The translations under genes and the position numbers were made by a program. Source: Larix kaempferi (taxonomy: Eukaryota; Streptophyta; Pinopsida; Pinales; Pinaceae). From it: DNA of 64,000 bases. The DNA lies in assembly GCA_027924585.1 (NCBI GenBank), contig BSBM01000825.1, positions 1,220,001-1,284,000 of the forward strand. The letters run 5' to 3'. The notes under the pieces were generated by a model, which was not told where the DNA came from, did not search any database, and worked only from the letters and a program-made list of their open reading frames with translations. Positions 34,670-45,860 of the stretch are shown here, one piece after another. Position 1 is the first letter of the stretch, and each line of letters opens with the position of its first letter.

Positions 34670-34679
34670 TATGGTTTAT

Positions 34680-34975
34680 AAAGATATCTTTGGATACTAA
34701 TATCGATGTGGATACCTGTATCGATGCCTATATACTTTTATTGGTGTGGATACTTGTATTGATGTGTATACTTGTATTGCTGTGGATACTTGTATTGGTG
34801 TGGATACTTGTATTGATGATGTATACTTGTATTGGCGTGGATACTTGTATTGATGATATGGATACCTGTATTGATGAGGATACTATATCGATGATGAGGC
34901 TACCTGTTCCAATGATGAGGTTGATGATGAGGTTGCCTGTTCTGATGATGAGGTCAATGAAATGGTCCTTAAACT
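34680..34975 (+). repeat. Short-period GGATACTTGTATTGATG repeats in Copia A
   Basis: About ten imperfect units of 18-27 bp built on GTGGATACTTGTATTGATG, passing into GATGATGAGGTT repeats. They lie directly after the pol stop. The frame open across them is a by-product of the repetition. Confidence 0.8.
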
Positions 34976-34990
34976 TTGTCTAAGTGGATG

Positions 34991-35577
34991 GTAAGAGGAT
35001 TGTATCATCCGTGGACTTTAGTCCTAAACTGATCCGTAGACAAATGTCTCCGAGAGTAAGAGGGTTGTATCATCCATGGACTTTAGTCCTAAAGTGATCC
35101 GCAGACAGATGTCTCCGAGAGTAAGAGGATTGTATCATCCATGGAATTTAGTCCTAAAGTGATCCCCAGATAGATGTCTCCGAGAGTAAGAGGATTGTAT
35201 CATCCGTGGACTTTAGTCCTAAAGTGAGCCACAAAGAGATGTCTCTGAGAGTGAGAGAATTGTATCATCCATGGACTTTAGTCCTAAAGTGAGCGGTAGA
35301 TAGATGTCTCCGAGAGTGAGGGGATTGTATCCTCCTTGGACTTCAGTCCTAAAGTGAGCCGCAGATAGATGTCTCCGAGAGTGAGGGGATTGTATCATCC
35401 TTGGAATTCAGTCCTAAAGTGAGCCGCAGATAGATGTCTCTAAGAGTGATGGGATTGTATCATCCTTGGACTTCAGTCCTAAAGTGAGCCGCAGACAGAT
35501 GTCTCCGAGAGTGAGAGGATTGTATCATCCCTCAACTTCGGTCCCTGAATTGATCCGTAGACATATGTCTCCGAGAA
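34991..35577 (+). repeat. 65-bp x9 tandem array in Copia A 3' region
   Basis: Units start at 34991, 35056, 35121, 35186, 35251, 35316, 35381, 35446 and 35511, an exact 65-bp period with no indels until the last unit. The core is GATTGTATCATCC, then GACTTTAGTCCTAAAGTGA and AGATGTCTCCGAGAG. Each unit contains the near-palindrome GACTTTAGTCCTAAAGT. Adjacent units share variants: GTAAG in units 1-4, GTGAG in most of 5-9, and TTCAGTCC in 6-8. That is the mark of local slippage or unequal exchange. Confidence 0.95.
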
Positions 35578-35925
35578 GTGGTCCTTAGACTTTGTCTAAG
35601 TTGATGAGTGGACTGCATCGTCCCTAGACATGATATGGTGTCTTAAATAGATCATGTATGTTGTAGGGTATGCTGCTATTGTGCTGTTGATCGAGAGGAT
35701 CCAGTTGATGATGATGATGCTGATTGTCTGAGGATGATGATGCTGATCGTGTGATGAAGACTCAATACCGACAATGCTGATATTCAAGTATTGATTATGT
35801 TCCAGTAATTGTCTGAGTTACTGATGATGATGTATAAAGAAAGCTTCCAATTATTTATAGATGTATCATGTATCATGTAGTCAATGACTCCTTGCTCCTG
35901 CAGATGTTGTTATAATATCCTACTC
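35578..35925 (+). other. Copia A spacer before polypurine tract
   Basis: Non-coding, with scattered GATGATGATGCTGAT triplet-like repeats (about 35700-35830). No gene seen. Confidence 0.55.
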
Positions 35926-35937
35926 GTTAAGGGGGAG
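35926..35937 (+). other. Polypurine tract of Copia A
   Basis: GTTAAGGGGGAG directly abuts the 3' LTR, as expected for the plus-strand primer. Confidence 0.88.
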
Positions 35938-36432
35938 TGTTGAAATATTGTAACTTCTAAGAATATTATATTTGTATTATTTCGGAGATGTTTCATTCCT
36001 CCGATGGGACTTTATTATGTATCCAGAGATGTTTATTCCTTCGATGGATTGTGGTAACTAGGGTTATTAGATCTCCCATGTGGGGGTCGGCCTTGAGTTA
36101 ATTTATTAGGGGTTATTAGACTCTCTTAGGAGAGGTCGATCCCATAGGGTAAAAATTCAGTCGGGAAACAAGTATAAGTAGAGGAGGATGTTCCTCACTT
36201 ATCTCACTCTTCCATCACTCGAAAAGTAGCACACATGTGAGAGAGAGGTCTGCATAGGAGGTAGAGAAGGAGCTCTAGCCTTGTACTATATCTTGTATTT
36301 GGTTGATCATCTTATTGAGGAAAGCTTTGCTGGGTTTTCTACCCCATGAGGGTTTCCCAGGGTAAAATCTCTGTCTATCTTGTGATTGTGTTTCTTTCAG
36401 TGATCTTGCTAGTCATTAGTATAAACTTAACA
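35938..36432 (+). repeat. 3' LTR of Copia A
   Basis: Matches 7296-7791 from TGTTGAAATATTG to AACTTAACA. About 20 substitutions and one 2-base indel separate the copies by my hand count. Confidence 0.95.
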
Positions 36433-36720
36433 CAACTATATCCCTCGTCACTAGGCACCACCATGTCACAACATAATTATGTGGCATTTTTCTCCTTGAT
36501 CCCAATTGCTATTGAGAAGAAGCCTTTTAATTCATGCTTACCTTCTCGGGACTGGGTCCTAGCAGTTGATCAGGTGATGAATCCATCTAAATATTTAGAT
36601 ATGTGTTCTATATGGGATGATATACTTCCTTCTGATGAAGTTTTCCTAGAGTCTATAATGCAATCTGCCATTCATTTGGACATTGATCCAATATCGATCA
36701 TTGTTCAAACTTTCCTTTGA
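36433..36720 (+). pseudogene. Fragment D, downstream part
   Basis: After the CAACT target copy, the frame of 6893-7295 resumes in phase (VDQ|V/L YPSSLGTTMSQHNYVAFF) and runs to TGA 36720. It encodes about 95 residues rich in Ser/Pro/Asp with no catalytic motif (e.g. PIAIEKKPFNSCLPSRDW). It is the linker downstream of the protease in the host retroelement. The in-frame junction is good evidence that D was uninterrupted before Copia A arrived. Confidence 0.7.
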
Positions 36721-37520
36721 GCTCGTAAAATACAATAAGAAGGCTATGAGCATTCTTCCATCTCTCCTTTGAGCTCGTTAAAAATAGTAAGGAGGTCATG
36801 GGTTTAATTTTTAGGGCTCGTTAAACTTTTATCGAAAAGATTTTTATGGAGTTCTCTCTAATCTCTTGTTCGACTCCTTAAAATTAACAAGATTTCCGAG
36901 CACACTTGTCTTGTTCAAACTCATTTAAGGACTTGAACAGTCATCCATTTAGGTATAACTTTACCCCTTTTCCGGACCTTTGTGGATCATTTACGAAAAA
37001 GTTATACTCTAATCATACATGGCTAGAAGAGTTCTTCTCTCATTGTTTTACACTTTTTTGAGTGAGGAGACTAACTTTACGAAAAATTACCATTAGGAGT
37101 CTTCTTTAGGGTTTTCAGACTCTCGAAACATGAAAATACCAGCGAGCATTCACCTACTCGGGCTCAATGTGAAATCCATGAGATGGTTTATAGAGTTATT
37201 GTTTAAGTTTTTCAGACTCTTCAAACAAGAAAACATCGACGAGCACATACCAACTCGGGCTCGATATTAAAATCCACGAGTAGGTGTATGGAGTTATTGT
37301 TTAAAATCCATGGATTAGTGTTATAGAGTATTCGTCTATCTCTTCTTCAAACTCTATAAAAAATGAAGAAGGTCCCGAGTTTTCCTCCCATGGGCTCGTT
37401 AAATTTACACATGGTTGGACTTATATCAAGCAATCTTCTCCCTCTTTCTTCGATATTGCTTCAAAAATGAAGAGAGACTATTGAGTTTGCTTTCTTGGAC
37501 TCATTAAAGCCAACAAGAAG
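36721..37520 (+). repeat. Degenerate CTCGTTAAA-containing repeats
   Basis: Variants of (G/A)(G/A)CTC(G/A/C)TTAAA recur about every 50-110 bp: 36720, 36769, 36819, 36868, 36911, 37205, 37346, 37391 and 37497. They are often followed by an AACAAG or AAGAAGG tail. There is no fixed period and no coding frame. It follows the D reading frame and may be its non-coding internal region. Confidence 0.5.
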
Positions 37521-39495
37521 TATATTCTTTGAGAAAAAGAGAAAAGGGAAGGGATGGGTATCACACATCTTTTCAGTTTAAAGGCAACAAGTCAGTCATG
37601 TCCTTGAACAAAGCACCTGTTGAGTCTAGCATTCAGTTGGGTTTCAGTTTTTGACCTTAGAATGAACTTGATCTCATAGTTTCTATTTCCCCGATTGGTT
37701 ACTCTTCCAATCATATGGAGAATCTACCAATGTCTCCTACATTGCAGGTTATATCACGTTCCCGTTATGTTGAAAGCTGCCTAAGTCACTCTTGTGTCGT
37801 GCTCACTATTCAAGGATACAACCTATGTCATCCATTCTGCAATTACCTGGACTTCATGTATCGGCCATCCTTGGTGTCAGTTTGATTGATCTTGCATCGG
37901 TCCTACTCCAAATCAACTCAATCTTGTGATTGTTCCTCATGTTGGATGATGGAGGATGCATTAAGGCCTCCTCCCTTCCAACAGACTTCTTCCCATTGAC
38001 TTTAGCTCATCATGCTCTGGGAATGAAGTTTAGAGTTTCAGATAGTACCTTGGGGATTGTAGTCATTAGTGGCAATTTCCCTCGCTATTGGATAGTGGGA
38101 ATACATCAATGTCTCATATTTGACGGATTCTTTGGTTGTTCGACCTCAAGTCCACTTATTCACACTTGTTAGAATGTACTAGGTACCTTGGGCCCCATTT
38201 TCATTATTGATGGATGCCCTCGCGTTTGTTAACAATATACATCAATGACCGGTAATCAAACGATACCCCCCATGTTCGACTCCAACTCATTTATTCGCAT
38301 GGATAGGGTTCGTACCTTGGGATGTTTTGGATGAAGACCTTGGGACTATAATAGAATCATCATATTTAGGTTATTTCCCAAGTTGCGCAAGACTGAGCCA
38401 CACTCATTTTTTGCTCTTAATGAGACATAGATCCAGCTTGTTGTTATGGCTATGATCTCCTATTTTAACATGGATCCACACTTGTATTTCAGTGGCCATG
38501 CTATATACATCTCCGAGTTATTTATGTCTAGATGATCTTAGAATGCAATATTTGAAAAACAAAATGTAGCTTGGAGATTCATGTATGTGATATGGTTGTG
38601 TCCTATGTGAAGATAAGCATGTTTTTTGATGGTCTCCTTGGTAGCAATAGTGGTATTCTACTGAAGACTATAGAGGTGAGCATTATGACTTGTCACATAT
38701 CCACGACCTTTTTGAATTTTTGGATCCGTTGGGTGTTTGTGAGTTGCCAATGGCATTCATTATGAAATTTTTTTAAAAGATGATGTTATGATGTACATTA
38801 CAAGTTGAGGATGACTTAGCTGAATCAAAAGAGGGTGAAACATCAAAACTAGAGGTGCTATCCCATAAATTGTGTTCATTATGTCTTGACTCTTATAATG
38901 ATATTGTTAATGTTGTAGATTAGGGTCCTCAAATATACCAATAGCTAATGCTTTCTTCTTTCAGGGTGAGAAGAAGAAGAAAAAAATACATTTATATAGA
39001 AATACTAGGATTGGGAGTTGGTTAATGAGACTCGACCTATTTTGGTAAGTGTAGTTAAACAGTCTGTGTGTTTGCCACCATTATATGTTTTATTTTACAC
39101 TATTTTTACAAAAAGTGTTTGGAATTGATCATATATAGGTGAAATGACTACACTATATGTGTTCTTGATGGTAAACATTATGTCTTTACAATTTGGAAAT
39201 GTTTATCAAATGAAGCCATCTTCTGATCTGGATTAGATTTATTGTGTATCATGCAAAACATAACCCATTATCTCTATATATTAGTTTCTTGAGATTATAG
39301 GATACTTTAAGTCTCAATATGTATTGAGAATAATTTGTGTATATTCATGCTTTTTTATTAGTTGCATTTACTACTATGTAAGAACCATTCCATGATATGT
39401 CGCCTATATAATTCATTCTTATGTTTTTATTTCACCTTGAACTGACTTAATTTGTTAAGGTGAATTTACAAGTGCCAGGGAACTTTTTTTAAGAA
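37521..39495. other. No recognisable gene
   Basis: About 2 kb of AT-rich sequence. Open frames here (the longest is about 80 codons at 37930-38172) have no recognisable domain. An exon-like block with TTCTTTCAG before and TTTTGGTAAGTG after lies at about 38970-39050, but it is not supported as a gene. Confidence 0.5.
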
Positions 39496-39500
39496 TAGCC

Positions 39501-40105
39501 TGTTGATGTATGTGTAACTTTGGAATGTATTTCATCTATGTATTTCATATATATTTATTGTACCCTTATTAGAGATGTGTTATTCCTCTATAAGGAAGTG
39601 TCGTCATGTGGATTGACAAGTGTCGCAAGTGTGTGTACTTGCCGATGGGTTATTAGACCACCATGTGTGGGGTCAGCCCTAAAATATATATTATATTGTG
39701 GATGTACCTAGCTAGACAAGTCGGCCCCATAAGGTCACTGGGAAAATAGGTTAGTATAAATAGAGATCAGGAGATCTCTATTTAGATCATTTGGAAAGTC
39801 ATCACTCTCTCACTCAGAAAGTGGCGCACTAGTGAGGAGGAGGATCATCTGCTTCTAGGAGACTATCTCAAGTGTATTTTGGTTGTACTTTGGTTGAGCC
39901 ATTGCCCTCTCTATCTCTAAGGAAGTTGTGGGGTTTTTCACGTTAGGGTTTTCCCCACGGAAACTCTGTGTCTCTTGTCTCTTATGCTTTTGATTCTTGT
40001 GATGCTTTTCATGCTTATTGTGATTGTTATGCATCGATATACGGTATATGTTATTCTCTCAGTGAAGATCCTAGATTATTGTGAATTAATTCTCAAAATT
40101 TAACA
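39501..40105 (+). repeat. 5' LTR of Copia B
   Basis: Runs TGTTGATGTATG to AAATTTAACA. A TATA box TATAAATA is at about 39754-39761, followed by the imperfect inverted repeat AGAGATCAGGAGATCTCT. Confidence 0.95.
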
Positions 40106-40117
40106 TGGTATCAGAAC
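40106..40117 (+). other. Primer-binding site of Copia B (tRNA-iMet type)
   Basis: TGGTATCAGAAC abuts the 5' LTR; one base differs from the usual TGGTATCAGAGC. Confidence 0.88.
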
Positions 40118-40679
40118 TAACTTGAGAAGAAGACATTTTGCAGTGACGAAAACTTGAGTTTCTTATTTATTGGGTTTCTCTCCACATATTTTGGAAAAGC
40201 AGTATAGTAGATTGAATCTACTCATCAAGGAGAATCTATCTGTCTAATTATAATTCAATTCTGAGCATTTTTAGATTTGGCCCTAAAAATTAGGGTTTCC
40301 ACAAAAATAGGAATTTCTGAAATCTGAAGACATAGCTGGAAGCTCCTTGCAAAAATTGAAGTTTAGAGCTTTGGATCGATATTTTTGGCTGGGCAGATCT
40401 CCGGGAAACTCAAACCCTAATTCAGGGCTCTCCCTAGTGAACCCAGGAGGACAAAAAGGAAAATCTGAAGGGTAAAGCTTTGCTGATCTCAAATTCTGAA
40501 TACACCAGGCTAATCAGCTCATCAAGGTGCATCTTTCTGTCCTTTTAGAAAATTGAAATTCACACTTTGAATTTTTTGGGTTTTTTCGACAAACCCTAAT
40601 CTGGGACGAGATCCAGTTTTCAGCATTTCAAGTGGTAAGACCTAAATCTTTTCTATTTCCATTTGAAGTACTCTTTAAG
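40118..40679 (+). other. Leader of Copia B
   Basis: A 560-bp untranslated leader, partly alignable with the Copia A leader. Nothing coding that I can support. Confidence 0.55.
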
Positions 40680-41630
40680 ATGTCTCACCACACCAAGCTT
40701 GAGGATAAGCTTGAAGGAGATGATAAATTCCAAGCTTGGAAGTATAGAATTGGGTTAATCCTGGAAGAGAATGAGTTGGACTCATATGTAAAAAAAGACA
40801 TCCCTATCCCAGAGGATGAAGAGGCTAAGGTATTGCATAAGAAAAACTTGGTGAAGGAAAAGAGAATCATTGTTGATTCTATCAAAGACCATCTCATACC
40901 ACATGTGTCTTCTCTAAAGACACCCAAGGAGATGTTTGACTCTTTGACCAAGCTATTTGAAGGGAAGAACATAAATCGGAAGATGACCCTGCGAAACCAA
41001 TTGAAAGGAGTAAAGTTTCATAATGGAGAAACCATTCAATATTATTTTTCAAGGGTCTCCCAGATCAAGGAACAACTAGAAGCAGTGGACGAAATGGTGG
41101 AGAATGGTGAAGTGGTGATGACCACTCTAAATGGCCTACCCAGGTCATGGGATTCCTTTATTCAAGGAATTTGTGCAAGGAAGAAGTTGATTTCCTTCAA
41201 TAGATTGTGGGAAGAATGCTCTCAAGAAGAAGCTAGGCTTGTAGCCCAAGAAGAAAAGATGGGAAATGAAGATCAAAATCTCACAACACATGCCAAGAAA
41301 GGCAAGTCCAAGAAGGAATTATCTCATAACAGAAGATTCTCACACCACCATTATCATAAAGATAAGAAAGATCTCAGATGCTTCAATTGCAATGAGAAGG
41401 GACACTTTGCTTCAGATTGTCCCAAGAAGAAGAAAGACAACAACAACAACTTCAATAAGAAGAAGAACAATAACAAAAGAAGATATCATGCTCATGCTTC
41501 CGAAGATGATGAACCCCCAAGGAAGAAGGCTAGGGTAGAAAGTGATAGTAATGATGACTCATCAAGTGAAGAAGAATATGTTCTAATTTGTGCTCTCATA
41601 GGTACTATCTACCATGGTTGTAATGATTAG
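40680..41630 (+). pseudogene. Gag of Copia B
   Basis: ATG 40680 (MSHHTKLEDKLEGDDKF) lies just after the leader and aligns with the Copia A start. The frame is open for about 316 codons: a UBN2-type capsid region (WKYRIGLILEENEL, DSLTKLFEGKNINRKM, YYFSRVSQIKEQLE), zinc knuckle CFNCNEKGHFASDC (C-x2-C-x4-H-x4-C, about 41381-41422) and a Lys/Asn-rich linker. An acidic segment then leads into protease. A TAG at 41628 replaces the Trp normally preceding LIDSGAS. Gag itself looks intact apart from the read-through to pol. Confidence 0.9.
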
Positions 41631-42761
41631 TTGATTAATAGTGGGGCTTCCAAACACATGACTGGGTTTAAGGAATCTTTTGTGAATCTATCTGAACATG
41701 AATCACCCCATAAGGTGAAACTTGGGGATGATTATCAATACCCAATCAAAGGAAGTGGTGAAGCCTCCTATAACCTAGATTCTGGAAAATCTTTGAAGAT
41801 GAAAGAAGTCCTTTATGTACCTGGGCTCAAGAAGAACTTACTCTCCATCTCTGCATTGGATGCAAAAGGTATGAGGGTTGCATTTGTGGATGGCCAAGTC
41901 CTAATGTGGCCAAACGGAAAGAACATAGATGATGCAGTAGTGATTGGAGAGCAAGAGGGAGGTTTGTATAAACTAAAGGGACAACCTGAACATGCCATGG
42001 TACATGAATCCATGGAGCCAAGTGAACTTCGGCATATAAGACTTGGTCATATGCACTATAGGGCACTTCTAATTGCAAGCAAGGCTATAGAGGGTCTTCC
42101 TGAAATCAAGACCAAACATGAAGGTGTTTGCAAAGGATGTGCAAAAGGTAAGAACATTAAGAAGGCTTTCCCAAGTAGTGAAAGCAAGGCAAAATACATC
42201 CTGGAAATCATCCACTCAGATGTATGTGGTCCTATGTCATCCAGTTCTCTGAGTGGGTATGTTTACTATGTCTCATTTATTGATGACTTCTCCAGGAAGA
42301 CTTGGGTATACTTCTTGAAGAACAAAGATGAGGTGTTTGATAAGTTCAAGGAATTCAAAACCTTGATGGAGAATCAAACTGATAAGAAGATCAAAACATT
42401 CAGTTCCAACAATGGTGGAGAATTCACCTCAAGTGACTTCAAAAAGCTTTGCAGCGATTCAGGGATTAATAGGGAGTTGACTGCTCCTTACAATCCACAA
42501 CAGAATGGAGTTGCAAAAAGGAAGAACGGAACAATCATGGAAGCAGCAAGAGCAATGCTACATGACCAGGATCTACCTATGCATCTATGGGTAGAAGCAG
42601 CTATAACAGTTGTATATGTGCAGAATAGAACACCCCACAAGATATTGGACAACAAGACACCAGAAGATGTCTTTTTTGGTAAGAAACCTGAAGTCAGCCA
42701 TATCAGAATATTTGGTTGTCTAGTATTCACTCATGTCCCAAAGGAAAAGAGGACCAACTAG
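41631..42761 (+). pseudogene. Protease and integrase of Copia B
   Basis: The protease loop reads LINSGASKHMTG: the catalytic Asp is Asn (AAT at 41637-41639). Then come the GAG-pre-integrase domain (VPGLKKNLLSISAL, GGLYKLKG), the HHCC finger (RHIRLGHMH ... CKGCAKG) and the integrase core. Its first Asp is in HSDVCGPM. The second Asp is Asn in FSSNNGGEF (AAC at 42408-42410). The Glu region is NPQQNGVAKRKN, where the family has AERKN, so Glu is replaced by Lys. A one-base loss near 42757 shifts the frame before LDPSGKKCIFVGY. Protease and integrase are both catalytically dead. Confidence 0.9.
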
Positions 42762-44724
42762 ATCCTTCAGGAAAGAAGTGTATCTTTGTGGGTTACAGTG
42801 AAAGCTCGAAGGCTTACAGAATATACTTTCCAGGGTTCAAGAAGATTGATGTCAGCAGGGATGTAACATTTGATGAAAACTCAGCATTCATCAAATCAAG
42901 GAAGGCACCTATCGAAGTTTATGAAGAACCTAAGGAAACTAGATTTGAAGACACTACCATGACTGAAGCAGTTCCAGAAGTTGTTCGTGAGTTTGAAGAT
43001 CCGCAACAACCTGTAGATCCACCCCATGAGGATAACTCTCACAAGAGGAAACCTGCATGGGCTAGAGAGCTCATTCAAGATGCAGAAAGATTTGGCATTC
43101 CAAAAGAAGAACATAGAGCAAAGAAGAGAACCAGATCACATACCAGCTATGTTGCTTTACTCTGTGACATTATGAACAAAGAACCTTCCAGTTATGAAGA
43201 AGCAGTGAAAAAGAAAGAATGGAAGGATGCCATGGTTGAGGAATACAAATCAATAATGAAGAATGATGTTTGGGATGTTGTCCCAAGACCTAAAGAGAAG
43301 TCTGTTGTGACTTCCAATTGGATCTACAAAATCAAGCATGCTGCAGATGGAAGTGTCGAAAAATACAAAGCAAGATTCGTAGCTCGTGGCTTCTCTCAGA
43401 AAGAGGGAATAGATTATGAAGAAACTTTTGCACTTGTAGCCAGGTATACTTCCATCAGAACAGTACTTGCCCTGGCTGCATCAATGAAATGGAAAATACA
43501 CCAGATGGATGTCAAGACTGCTTTCTTGAATGGTGTAGTTGAAGAGGAAGTATATGTGGAGCAGCCACTCGATTTTGAAATACATGACAGGGATTCATAT
43601 GTGTGCAGATTGAAGAAAGCTTTGTATGGCTTGAAACAAGCTCCCAGAACCTGGTATGGTAGGATGGACAGTTTCCTATCTAGTTTGGGATTTACCAAGA
43701 GTAAAGCGGATTCCAACCTCTACTACAAGGTTGAGGAAGGGAATCCTGTGATTCTACTCTTGTATGTGGATGACATATTTGTAACAAGAGATGACAGATT
43801 GATTGCAGATACTAAGAGAAAGCTTGCTGCCGAGTTCGATATGAAAGATTTGGGAATGATGCATTACTTCCTTGGTATGGAGGTGTGGCAGAGTGCAGGT
43901 GGGATCTTCCTTGGTCAAGGAAAGTACACAGTAGATATCCTGAAGAGATTCGGGATGATGGATTGCAAGGCCATGGCCACACCTATGGAATTGAATCTGA
44001 AGCTTCTATGTGATGCTTCATCTGAGCCGGTTGATGTCTCTAAGTATTGTCAGATGATTGGGTCCTTGATGTACCTGACGAACACGAGACCAGATATTTG
44101 CTTTGCTGTGAACACATTGACCCAGTTCCTGACGGATCTGAGGAGTGTTCACCTGGTTGCTGTAAAGCATGTTCTGAGGTACCTGAAGGGTATAATGGAT
44201 TATGGGCTCAAGTATGAAGCAAATCAAAAGTTTAACCTGTAGGGTTATGTTGATTCAGATTGGGCTGGTAGTGCTGTAGATAGGAAGAGCACATTTGGGT
44301 GCTGCTTCAGTATGGGATCAGGTGTGATCTCTTGGTTTAGCAGGAAGCAGTCCTGCGTAGCAGTAAGTACAGCTAAGGAAGAGTATGTTGCAGCCTATTT
44401 AGCTACTTGTGAGGCAGTATGGCTACGGAAGCTACTGTCTGAATTATTTAATCTCCTGTTGGATGCTACTGGTATCTTCTGTGATAACTAGAGTTGTGTG
44501 AAGCTGTCCGAGAACCCAGTGTTTCATGACAGTTCGAAACACATAGAGATCAAATATCATTATATCAGGGATATGGTGTAGAGAGGAGCTGTGAAGCTCC
44601 TGTATGTTGTGAACGATGAGCAGATTGCAGATGTGCTGACGAAGCCACTAGCCAGGGTGAAGTTCGAGTACTTCAGGGAGAGGCTTGGCATTCTTCAGAT
44701 TGATGACACTTCAAGGAATAAGTG
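42762..44724 (+). pseudogene. Reverse transcriptase and RNase H of Copia B
   Basis: After the frameshift, a 490-codon open stretch encodes LDPSGKKCIFVGYSES, the SYEEAVKKKEWKDAM segment, RT motifs (KYKARFVARGFSQKEG, HQMDVKTAFLNG, KALYGLKQAPRTWYG) and the catalytic YVDD at 43763-43774. NTRPDICFAVNT precedes the RNase H, which reads GYVDSDWAGSAVDRKS, TAKEEYVAA and SKHIEIKYHYIRD. TAG codons at 44240, 44489 and 44578 each fall where Gln (CAG) is expected. The last part, EQIADVLTKPLARVKFEYF, ends at TGA 44722-44724. RT is the best-kept domain of the element. Confidence 0.92.
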
Positions 44725-44799
44725 ATGGGCACATTTGCTGAATCCATTCCAAGCATGTTGGAAGGAGGATCCTTCACATGGCTATGGATGTAAGCGCTG

Positions 44800-45260
44800 G
44801 ATGATGAGCATCAGGATGATGTTCTGGTTTCTGCTTTGTATGGTCAGTTGGATCATTTATATGTATGTACGCATCATGTTGGATGCTGGATATGATCAGT
44901 TGGATCATTTATATGTATGTACGTATCATGTTGGATGTTGGATATGATTAGTAGGATCATTTGTATGTATTTTGTATATGCATCATGTTGGATGCTTGGA
45001 CCATGTATCTGTATATGTATCAGGTGGACACATTGTATGATCTGGTGGATCATGTATGATGATATGTATCATGTATTTGTATTTGTATCAGGTGGATACA
45101 CTATATGATCAGGTGGATCATGTATGATGATATGTATCAGGTAGATACTTGGTATGCATCAGGTAGATGCATTGTATGATCAGGATGATCATGGATGACG
45201 AGCTTCAGGATGTTGCTCCAGATGACATGCAGCAGGATGTTGCAGTGATGATGATCAGGA
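44800..45260 (+). repeat. Imperfect GATCA / TATGTATCAGGTGGATAC repeats in Copia B
   Basis: Two near-identical units of about 60 bp (TTGGATCATTTATATGTATG..., about 44837-44950) pass into more degenerate TATGTATCAGGTGGATACA units up to about 45180. They share GATCA cores. Non-coding. Confidence 0.75.
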
Positions 45261-45340
45261 TGATCATGTGTACATTAGGACGATGTAAGGTGAGTATCAG
45301 GTTGATACTCTATGGCCGTGGAACAGGTTGTGCAAATAAG

Positions 45341-45860
45341 CATGTAATTTATGCCCTGGGAGATTTGCAGATAGTCTTTCAAGGTTTTGCCTACAGCATG
45401 TAATTTGTACCCTAGGATATCTTGCAAATGCTCTTTCGAGTTTTTGCTTGGGAGGACATATAATTTGTGCCCTGGGAGATCTGCAGATAGTCTTTCGAGG
45501 TTTTTCCTATGGCATGTAATTTGTGCCCTGGGATATCTAGCAGATGCTCTTTTGAGGTTTTGTCCTATGGCATGTAATTTGTGCCCTGGGAGATCCGATA
45601 GGTTGAGCCGTGTGCTCGTAATCAGTCCTAGGATTCTATTTTGAGGTTTTTCCATGACCACATGTAATTTGTGCCATGGGAGATCCGATAGGTTGAGCCT
45701 TGTGCTCGTAATCAGTCCTGGGATGCTCTTTCGAGGTTTTGTGGTGACCACATGTAATTTGTGCTCTAGGAGAACCGATAGGTTGATCCTTGTGCTCGTA
45801 ATTAGTCCTGGGATTCTCTTTCGAGGTTTTGTGGTGGGGTCACATGTAATAAGTCCTAGA
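45341..45860 (+). repeat. 56-92-bp tandem array in Copia B 3' region
   Basis: Units begin CATGTAATTTGTGCCCTGGGA at 45341, 45397, 45457, 45513, 45571, 45661, 45751 and 45843. Spacings are 56, 60, 56, 58, 90, 90 and 92 bp. The later units gained an insert starting GATAGGTTGAGCC (with GTGCTCGTAATCAGTCC). Each ends in TTTCGAGGTTTT. The minus strand is open for 198 codons across the array by chance. Confidence 0.92.

Larger units (their letters stand above)
7296..36432 (+). mobile_element. Copia A: Ty1/copia retrotransposon, interrupted by gypsy B
   Basis: About 6.77 kb of Copia sequence once the nested 22.4 kb is removed. The LTRs are 7296-7791 and 35938-36432. The primer site, gag with zinc knuckle, protease, integrase, RT and RNase H follow in Copia order, then tandem arrays and a polypurine tract. 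The flanks CAAGT (7291-7295) and CAACT (36433-36437) are a target duplication with one mismatch. By hand count the LTRs differ at about 20 of some 495 aligned positions, so the insertion is old. Pol has many stops and several frameshifts. Confidence 0.95.

Noticed and set aside
34666-34983. 105-codon frame after Copia A pol
   Set aside because: It translates the GGATACTTGTATTGATG repeats and is low complexity.
34991-35577. CRISPR-like array
   Set aside because: The whole 65-bp unit is repeated with no unique spacers, it lies inside a plant Copia element, and no cas genes are present.
38960-39060. Possible isolated exon (TTCTTTCAG ... TTTTGGTAAGTG)
   Set aside because: A single short block with no neighbouring exons, start, or recognisable protein.
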